Part shown: in pieces, positions 56,769 to 64,000 of the stretch | Layout of the letters: the number at the start of each line of letters is the position of its first letter | Numbering within the stretch: position 1 is the stretch's first letter | Assembly: GCF_033115175.1 (NCBI RefSeq) | Contig: NC_084835.1 | Location: forward strand, 93,245,948-93,309,947 | Direction: 5' to 3' | DNA from: Lepus europaeus | Lineage: Eukaryota > Chordata > Mammalia > Lagomorpha > Leporidae | Length of the DNA stretch: 64,000 nucleotides | The notes under the pieces: generated by a model | Seen by the model: the letters and a program-made list of their open reading frames with translations, nothing else | Database searches by the model: none | Told to the model about the DNA's origin: nothing | Program-made: the position numbers and the translations under genes

Positions 56769-58770
56769 CTTACGTGTATTTTAAAGAGCCTGAAAGTTGG
56801 GCCTGGGGCAGTGCTGCAGGTGTGATGCTCTGCTGCATCGTCAGAGCACCTGGGTTGCCCTGCCATGTGGATGACCTGTGCTCAATAATGGCTGGAGGGG
56901 TTGGTTAGTGTGTGGTTTTTTAATCAGAGGGAGTGACTCATTGTTTGTTTAAAGCCAGAGCCCTCTGTGATTTGGTTTGGGGTGGGATTAGGAAACAGGC
57001 ACCTGGAAAGCCCCACAGGACTTCTGACTCACCTCGAAGCTCTCCAGGTCCTCCAGCCGGAGGAAGTCTCTGCAAGCTCCTGAGATGCGACAAATGACTT
57101 TTACCTTGGGGTCTTGTGAGGGATTCGGGACAAAAAGGACAAAAATGAGAAACAAGCAGTGATGTTAGCCAAAGTGAGTAAAACCACATCTGTTCATTAT
57201 TCTTCCTGTCAGTGATTCACAGTTCTTCCAGTGGAAAGGAACTACTTGGCGTTTGAATTTGGGGCCAGAAGAGGTAAGGGGACTAGAGAGGCAGATTTGA
57301 TGCATCTGACAGAGTTGCCTGAGAACCCTCAATGGAAGCAGTAGCAGCTTTGATGGACTTGAAGCAGAATAATGAAATGTGGGTGGCGAGCCGCGTGAAG
57401 TTGTTGGTGTCTGTGACCTATTGTTTTTTGAGCAATGAAATATTTTTTTCTTCAAAGTATTGATTAATAGTGTTGGCTAACAAGGGTGATTTGATGTGAA
57501 AGCTCTATGGGCCCTCTTTCCGCTCATCACTTTGCACTCCAGAGCTCCATTACAATCAGTTTTTAAATAGTCTCAGCATTTCAATTTGTTTGAGCCATGG
57601 TGCCTGGTACTCTTTGGCCAGACAGGTCTGCTATGAGAAGTGACTTTTGCTCTTGGACATGGGGCAGAATACCTGGAGAGACAATGCTTTGCTCAAATGG
57701 GAAGCTTGGGTCTGCAGCTTCAGTAGGAAGATGACCCAAAGTGGTCTGTTTGGTTTGTCAGGGAAGATTTCAATGAGATGTATTTGGGACTTTAAGAAAG
57801 AAGTGGAACAGGGGCATTCTTGGTGGGCAGCATAGCTTTGGCATAGGGGCAGAGGTGGAATGAAGTAAAAGTGTGAATTTGGAACTTCCCCAAGGACATG
57901 AATGATAATCACACGCTTGTACTGCATCTAGTTGCAGCAGGGTAGTAATGAAAATGAAGGCCCAGATGGCTGGTTTTGAGAGGTAGGCCACCATGGCAGG
58001 CACCTTGATGATGTGGGATATTCTGTCCATAGTGGGAAGCACAAAACCCAAGGTCCTGTAAATTGGATTCAATCTACATATCCAGTGTTTTAATTAAAAC
58101 TCATCAACTCTTGTGACTCTTTGATTCAGCAACATCAGTTTGTGCATGGATGGTAAATATGATTGAGACCAGACTCTGAAGGGTCTTGTGGGGATGCCAA
58201 GAGATATAGAAATCAAAGTCTCTGCCCTCAGTCTGGGTGGAAGGAGACATAAGAATTCACAAGAACCAGTGGAGGGGCAGCAGTGGGCAGCCATCAGGCT
58301 CAGGGATCAGCATCTCTAAGGATCAGGTAAATCAGAGATGTTTCAAGGAGTCATTGGGACTTGAGATAAGGCTTGTACAGAGTGGGGTAGTCTTAGGTAG
58401 AAACACAGCAGCAGGGGAGATCTATTGCTTGGACATGAAGATGGGAGAAGGGAACCAATTCAATGTGGGGTTCTGAAGGATGTCAGGCAGCAGGACAGAG
58501 GTGATGGTGTATTACAAGAAACAGGCCAAGGCTGTGTCTCTCCTGAGCTGAGATGGGGAGCCATGACTACAGTCTTTTAAGGTGCAAGGAGTGCAGGCCT
58601 GATGATCTGTAGGCTGTGCCAGATTGAGACGTCCATGCAAACCACACAGGAAAGCAACCAGGCATCTGACTCTGCCACCTGCCTCTAGGTCCTCTCTTCT
58701 ACTAACTCCAAAGTATGGGGTTTAAAAGAGGTATTTTTGATAAAAAAATAAGACTACCTATAAAGGCATT
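56769..58770. other. 2 kb without gene or recognised repeat
   Basis: Purine-rich intronic-looking sequence. Frames on both strands (for example 57165-57455 minus, 57631-57927 minus) have no domain. A short SINE-like or other fragment near 56790-56920 could not be assigned. Confidence 0.4.
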
Positions 58771-58960
58771 TCAAAATGTTTGTGGAAATAAAATATTAAA
58801 AGATTACTTTGTTTTGAAGCAAGACAACTTTGAAACCCACACATAGTTTTTTCATAATATGCATTTTCCATGAACTTTGTGAAGACTCCCAGTATGCATG
58901 GATTTCAGTTTTCCTGGCATCTAAAGAAGCTTATCTTTTAATTCCATTTTCCATTATTTT
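58771..58960. mobile_element. Mariner-like inverted-repeat element plus partial second copy
   Basis: 58769-58887 begins 'tttcaaaatgtttgtggaaa' and ends 'attttccatgaactttgtga ag'. These ends are imperfect reverse complements, as in small non-autonomous mariner-type elements. Text at 58895-58960 ('tgcatggatttcagttttcc', 'cttttaattccattttccat') looks like part of a second copy, truncated where the SINE inserted at 58963. Family name uncertain. Confidence 0.45.
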
Positions 58961-58978
58961 TTTAAATGACATTTTTGT

Positions 58979-59328
58979 TTGTTTGTTTGTTTGTTTTTTT
59001 GACAGGCAGAGTGGACAGTGAGAGAGAGAGATAGAGAGAAAGGTCTTCCTTTGCCGTTGGTTCACCCTCCAATGGCCGCCGCGGTAGGCGCGCTGCAGCC
59101 GGCGCACCGCGCTGATCCGATGGCAGGAGCCAGGTGCTTCTCCTGGTCTCCCATGGGGTGCAGGGCCCAAGGACTTGGGCCATCCTCCATCTGTACTCCC
59201 TGGCCACAGCAGAGAGCTGGCCTGGAAGAGGGGCAACCGGGACAGGATCGGTGCCCCGACTGGGACTAGAACCCGGTGTGCCGGCACCACAAGGCGGAGG
59301 ATTAGCCTATTGAGCCGCGGCGCCGGCC
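58979..59328 (-). mobile_element. Young CSINE, minus strand, 17-bp target-site duplication
   Basis: GC-rich, CpG-retaining copy: (GTTT)n tail side, 'gcgcgctgcagccggcgcac', 'gccgcggcgccggcc' head. Flanks ttaaatgacatttttgt (58962-58978) and ttaaatgacgtttttgt (59329-59345) differ at one base. It belongs to the same young type as the copy at 8951-9314. Confidence 0.95.
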
Positions 59329-59345
59329 TTAAATGACGTTTTTGT

Positions 59346-60289
59346 AGGCATTTGGACTGGGGCGCAGCTACTCTGGGGTGCATAAGAGCTCTGTGATACT
59401 GCTATTCATCTTCAGGAGTTTAATGTATAATTAGAGAAAGACTTACAGGGGTTTTGGTAACAATGCACTGTTTAAATGCTGGTTTAGGATAGTGAGAGGA
59501 GAGGCATCATGAAGGATGGGCTGGAGAGCTAATTTTGTTTAGCTCTTTGATATGCCTCACATCTCCTTTGGTGCAGGAGCACAAACATTTAAGTGTTGAA
59601 TTACACTTCATGTTCAAGTGACAGTGAACAAAGCAATTGCTAAATCAGATGGCTGAGAAGTGAAGGAATTTGAATTAAGACTGAACAAATAGTTTGATAG
59701 AAGTTAAAGGGCCTTCTGGAATTTATTATCTTTTCCGTTATTTGGTTGATCCCCATTGCCTTCAAATTAGTCTGTCATTTGCATTCCCAACTTACAGTGT
59801 AGTGGAGGACCACAGCATAAGTGGCCATAAATGTTAGCTGTTGGGAGATTGGTGACATTATGGCTCAAATAACATTCAGTCAGAAAGGACTATATCCATG
59901 GTTTCAATAAGACCCTCAACTTTTGTTTTCTTACCTATAAAACATGTACATTTCTGGATTAAATCAGTAAATGAAACTAACTAAGATAACAAACTTAAGT
60001 AAATTAAAGCATATGAGATACAGGTAAATGGGATCATTTTCTGTATCATCTGGATCTGTCTGCCCTACTTGAACAGGAAATATTATGATCACAATAATTT
60101 CTTACAAGTCTACCATACTTAACCTTTCTGTCATTATTTTTAATATATTTTTTACTATTCTCCTTTCAAGATCCTGTGAAGACAATAGAAAGGGCAACTG
60201 AGAACATGATACCCAGAAAGGTTAAGTTACATGGAAGTCAGATAGAGCAACCATGAGGTTTTGGTAAAAAGCAGGCATCTTGATGTGAG
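59346..60289. other. No gene or recognised repeat
   Basis: Single-copy-looking AT-rich intronic sequence. Confidence 0.4.
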
Positions 60290-60490
60290 AGTAAGATGCT
60301 TTGTTTGGAATCATACAGGCCTGGATTTGACTGTGGGTACTGTGGATCTGGCACAGGTGGTGTGTGTCCTTGAGCAAAGTATTAACCATACTGGACCTTC
60401 ATTCCACATCTGTAAAATGAGGACAGGCTTTCCTGCACCATGGGGCTGTTATATGAATTAATCTGATAATGACCGTAAAGGGCATTGTTT
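60290..60490 (+). mobile_element. MIR relic
   Basis: 'tggaatcatacaggcctgga tttgactgtg', 'tgtccttgagcaaagtatta' and 'catctgtaaaatgaggacag' follow the MIR consensus over nearly its full length. Confidence 0.75.
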
Positions 60491-60949
60491 GCATTTGCGT
60501 CCTCTTACACTATGAGAGTGCACTGATAGCACTGAGGAACACAGGCAACAAGTCGTACCAAAGCCAGAGCCAGCCTGCAGCCTTGAGGATTGGCCTAGCC
60601 ATCACCGTAGAGATATTTCCCTGGGAGACAGGACTAAGGCTCATGTTGTTGTGCTGTATTGTTGGCTCCCAAAGGAGGCACTATTTTTGCAGCCAGAACT
60701 GGAACAGTTGATTAAGAGACAGTGTGCCCAACCTCAAGTCCCAGCAGTTTGATTGTGGTTCTCTTCCTGTCATGGAGATTCCCAAGCATGGAGACTGATG
60801 CTGTATGTGTGGATACTTGTGTTCAACTTAGCCAACTCAGCTGGGGATAACTTCAGAGCCAACAGGATCTCGTAAAGTGGTGGAAGGTCCCAGCCCCACC
60901 TTTGAATGCCTTCTGATTGTCAGGCTAAGGAGACAAGACTTAGTATCTA
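60491..60949. other. No gene or recognised repeat
   Basis: An 80-residue frame at 60469-60711 has no domain. Nothing else seen. Confidence 0.4.
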
Positions 60950-61100
60950 GTAAAGTAGGGGCAGGAAGGGGCCATAGAACTCATCTCATGCCAGCTCCTC
61001 ATTCTAAGAATTAAGATAGAGAGACTCAGGTAGAAAAAGGAACTTGTCCTAGGTCAACCAAATACAAATGACAGAGCAAGGAATTGAGTCTGGAATTACT
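60950..61100 (+). mobile_element. MIR-like relic
   Basis: 'gatagagagactcaggtaga', 'aacttgtcctaggtcaacca', 'gacagagcaaggaattgagt' match the MIR 3' half in order. Confidence 0.55.
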
Positions 61101-61384
61101 AATTGAACCCAATGTTATGTTCTCTTAAAGACAAACTGGGAATGGGGAGATAGCAATACTAAAATGACTGCAAAGCATTCAAGTTAGCAGGTAGACATTA
61201 ACCTAGTTGTATGTTCTTCCCATTGTGTAGGGAGATGCAGGAGGTTTGTTTCCAGTCCCTCTTCAGAGGTTTACCTGAGATCTGTGAGAACGAAGTACTT
61301 AGACAAATGCTGACTTGAGTGACACACACTATGGGATCAAATCAAGTTTAACAACATCAAAAAAAGTGAATACTTACTAAGATG

Positions 61385-61560
61385 ATTCCAGTATGTTTTT
61401 TCATAATTATTATCTCACTTAATCTTCAATTACTGCTCAAAACAACCCTTAAGGTAGGATTATTACTCAATTTCCAAATGAGACTTGAAAAGATTAAAAA
61501 TGTTTCCCAAGAGTGCAATTACTGGATGGGAACGAGACTAAGTAAGCTAAACCTGTGACA
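61385..61560 (+). mobile_element. MIR-like relic
   Basis: 'ttattatctcacttaatctt', 'aacaacccttaaggtaggat', 'caatttccaaatgagacttg' match the MIR/L2-associated 'ctcatttaatcctcacaacaaccctatgaggtaggt' block. Confidence 0.6.
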
Positions 61561-61664
61561 TAAAATCCATGATACTTCCATTTTCCTTTTCAAGGAGAGA
61601 CAGTTTCTCTTGGTCAGTTACTCTGTGGGTTCATGATGCCCTGAAATATCTAGAGACACATTTA

Positions 61665-62690
61665 ATACACAGCTACTTCCCTTCTGGAGCTTCCGCTCTG
61701 GTAGGAGAGGTAGACAAGTAAATGAAATACTGAAATACAGTTTGCCAAATGCTTGGATATTAGAATGCCCAGGGAAGTAAGAGCAAGACTATGTGTATAT
61801 ATCTGTTTTCAGTGTATTCAGGAGAACATAGTAGAAATGGATGCTTGGCCAGTCTACATGGATTAGGTGAAATCTGGCCCAGTTCTTGAAAGGTACCTTA
61901 GTGTTAACCCATTGGAGAAAGGAGAAAGGGCAGACCAGCCAGAGGCACCAACAGGGAAACATGCATAGTTGGACAAATCAGTGGGGTTGGGTGATCTGCA
62001 GCCCGTGAGGTGCTGCTGGAGAATGTGGTGGATAAGGACTCAGAGAATGCTTCTTGGCGGAGGTAAATATGATCAGTAAAGAATTATGCAAATGTTTAGT
62101 AGTTCAAAAAAGCCATGCAGTAGAAGCTTTGTCTTTTGCTGTAGACCACTGATGTATTTTCAGTGTGAGAGAACTGTGGTGTAGGGCTGCCTTTGCCATA
62201 GTTGATTGAAAACTGGGTAGGTGTTGGGTCACTTGATCAATTTGCCAGTGTTTATGGAGCATTTATTCTGGGTGTTTCTGCAGAAGTAAAGATTTTAAGA
62301 AATATTACTCAAGAGTCAAAGACACCTGAGTCAAATGGTGTCTGGCTGGCCTTTGACACAGCCTCTCACTCAGTGTTCACTATATGGATTATTTGTAGTG
62401 TCTCTCCATGTAACAGAAACTGTGCTAGACTCTGGGGACACAATGGTGAATACAATAGACACAGGTCCTAACCGTCAGTGGCTTACCATCTAGTGAAGGG
62501 GGCAGAACTAAAATCAAGGGTGGCACAAGCATTTATTATAAACTAAGTACTAGGAAAGAAAAATTCAGTGCTGCAAAGGCACAAAGCAAGGAGTTTTGTT
62601 TTTGTTAGTTAAGATTAGAGAAGAAATGTTTGGCCTTATCCTGACTTTTGAAAAGGCATTCACTAAAAGGGTAGGATGACAAGTCCAGGT
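61665..62690 (+). mobile_element. Decayed L2 relics
   Basis: Two L2-type blocks: 61670-61990 ('cttctggagcttccgctctg gtaggagagg') and 62385-62690 ('gctagactctggggacacaa tggtgaatac', 'gtcagtggcttaccatctag'). The text between is unassigned. Bounds are approximate. Confidence 0.55.
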
Positions 62691-64000
62691 GCATGCAAAG
62701 TTGTGTGGAAAACCACAGTGACTCCCCGCTAAGTACTGTAGAAGACATAGAGAAAAATGAATTAAAAAACTACCCTCAATGCCAAAGTCAATCAGTCTGT
62801 TGCCAGAATCTTACAAGAGATTCTTATAACTACAGACTGATGAAACTGGGTAAAAAATACATTTGTTCACTTATCTGTAACCAGGTAGAGTCACCCTCCA
62901 TCCTTTTGCACCATTTTTCCCATAGATCAGAAATTTACAGTTTCTGTCAACTAGAAAAACAGAAAGTCATCAGGTCTACTGCATTAGCAACAAAAACTAA
63001 AGACTATACCTTCCCCCACATCATTCTACATATTCTCAAAGGTTACAGCTCTCAGAAAACAATGGGTAAGAATGAGTTGGAAATGTAGCAGAGAATGGAC
63101 AGTAGGACATTCACTCTGGGAGGAGTAAAATTTAATTCTTCAAGTAAAGTTCTTACATAGGCATGAATAATCTTCATCACTGTGCATATTGTAGATTTCA
63201 GTTCTGAGTTTAAAGAATCTGATAGAAGAACTCCCTTTTCATTTAGGAAAATATTAGTGAATGAATGTCTGCTGTCAGTGGTGTCCTGATAAATGCTTAA
63301 CACCCCATTCTCCAGATTTTTTAAACCCTGATTTGCAAAGTATGCTGATTTCTGTGTTGCAAGCATTCCCATCATGGCCAATTTTCAAGCTACCAATTTA
63401 AAGCCACTGGATGTGATTTCAGGGAGAGGTACACATGTTGGGAAGTCATAAGCCCAGAGAGCTAGTCGTAGCATACCCCTGTTTCTGTTCCTTGGAGCTG
63501 AGCTAACCCCTGACAATGGCAACAGCTCTAAGAGGAGGATTTGACTCACTTCACAATAGATGGGAGATAGATTAAAATCAGTCCAATATTTCCTCTAGTT
63601 CTTATCATCAAGGCAGCAGAAAAGAGATAGCATCCAACATGAGGACTGAAGAGCAGTCAAAATAAGGTAAAATTAATATTATCTTGAACATTATCTACTG
63701 TAACAGCCAAATGAGAATTATAGAAAGCTGTCCAACATCTTCAATAAGAAACATGACCCAATGGAACAGGAACATGAAGGGCCAAGGAGGGTGCATGCTG
63801 AGAAGAAAGACATCAGAGCCAGATGCAAGAAGGAACGAAGCCAATGAAGATTGCAGGGTACAAGACGTACAAGCGCAAAACCAGAAATCCACAATGGAGT
63901 CAGTAAAATGAAGGACCAGTGGAAAATAGAATCAAGTTGGTATAGTAGAATGTATTTCAGAAAGTGTGCTCTCCAACAATGCAAAAGGAATAAATGACAC
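62691..64000. other. No gene or recognised repeat
   Basis: Open frames at 62693-63088 plus and 63052-63381 minus overlap at their ends and have no recognisable domain or splice context. The window ends in ordinary AT-rich DNA. Confidence 0.4.

Larger units (their letters stand above)
48941..64000 (+). other. Presumed first intron (5' part)
   Basis: Begins with GTGAGC at 48941. Up to 64000 I find no open stretch with acceptor and donor sites and a recognisable protein match. The frames at 50095-50334, 51496-51942 and 62693-63088 lack domains. Composition is GC-rich to about 49.4 kb, then moderate. SINE insertions are sparser than left of the island. A long first intron beginning at a CpG island is typical of large neuronal or developmental genes, but that is only an inference. 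Confidence 0.5.

Noticed and set aside
1..64000. CRISPR arrays, prophage, operons, tRNA/rRNA genes
   Set aside because: The sequence is mammalian. The regular repeats present are SINE/L1 tandem units and microsatellites, and I saw no tRNA-, rRNA- or snRNA-like gene apart from the tRNA-derived SINE heads.

Overview
This is mammalian nuclear DNA, almost certainly from a lagomorph and most likely a leporid (rabbit or hare). About thirty copies of the tRNA-derived lagomorph C-repeat SINE (CSINE) are present. Their hallmarks are a head like ggggccggcgctgtgg, a body with 'gggagtgaaccagcagatggaagac', and a tail of (TC)n followed by AAATAAATAAATCTTT. There are also two 5'-truncated L1 copies with 3' ends typical of rabbit L1. 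Older layers (L2, MIR, older L1 fragments, one MaLR-type LTR) are the usual eutherian background. I see no bacterial, phage, plasmid or CRISPR features. The short open frames in the window are mostly repeat-derived or chance.

Layout. Positions 1-47,000 look intergenic (or deep intronic): AT-rich, repeat-laden and without a recognisable coding exon. Notable parts are an L1 ORF2 relic on the minus strand (4.16-5.18 kb), an L2 split by a SINE (12.3-13.1 kb), a minus-strand L1 with a perfect 15-bp target-site duplication (15.4-16.6 kb), a SINE nested in a SINE (26.2-26.9 kb), a MaLR LTR (28.1-28.4 kb), a stack of four SINEs (34.0-35.6 kb) and a SINE/SINE/L1 stack (37.0-38.75 kb). The L1 in that last stack carries an internal tandem duplication in its 3' UTR.

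Positions about 47,600-49,420 are a strong CpG island. It has GC boxes, a (CGG)7 run, a canonical G-quadruplex motif and TG-rich tracts. It ends with a convincing plus-strand first-exon signature: a strong-context ATG at 48,937, then one G, then a good splice donor (ATGG|GTGAGC). This is the only gene-like object in the window. Only four coding bases would lie in this exon, so the gene cannot be named from it. A start codon followed by a phase-1 intron is found in the PLP/M6 proteolipid family (PLP1, GPM6A, GPM6B), which I offer only as a weak hypothesis. Two short upstream ORFs precede the ATG.

Positions 48,941-64,000 would be the start of a long first intron. It has fewer SINEs than the left half, several MIR/L2 relics, one young SINE in a mariner-like inverted-repeat region (58.8-59.3 kb), and no exon I can recognise.

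I did not find a previously undescribed system. The items most worth checking are the promoter/first exon with its upstream ORFs and G-quadruplex, the tandem-duplicated L1 3' UTR, and a palindromic RFX/X-box-like site 5-6 kb upstream of the island. Repeat boundaries are by eye and usually good to 5-20 bases, unless a target-site duplication fixes them.
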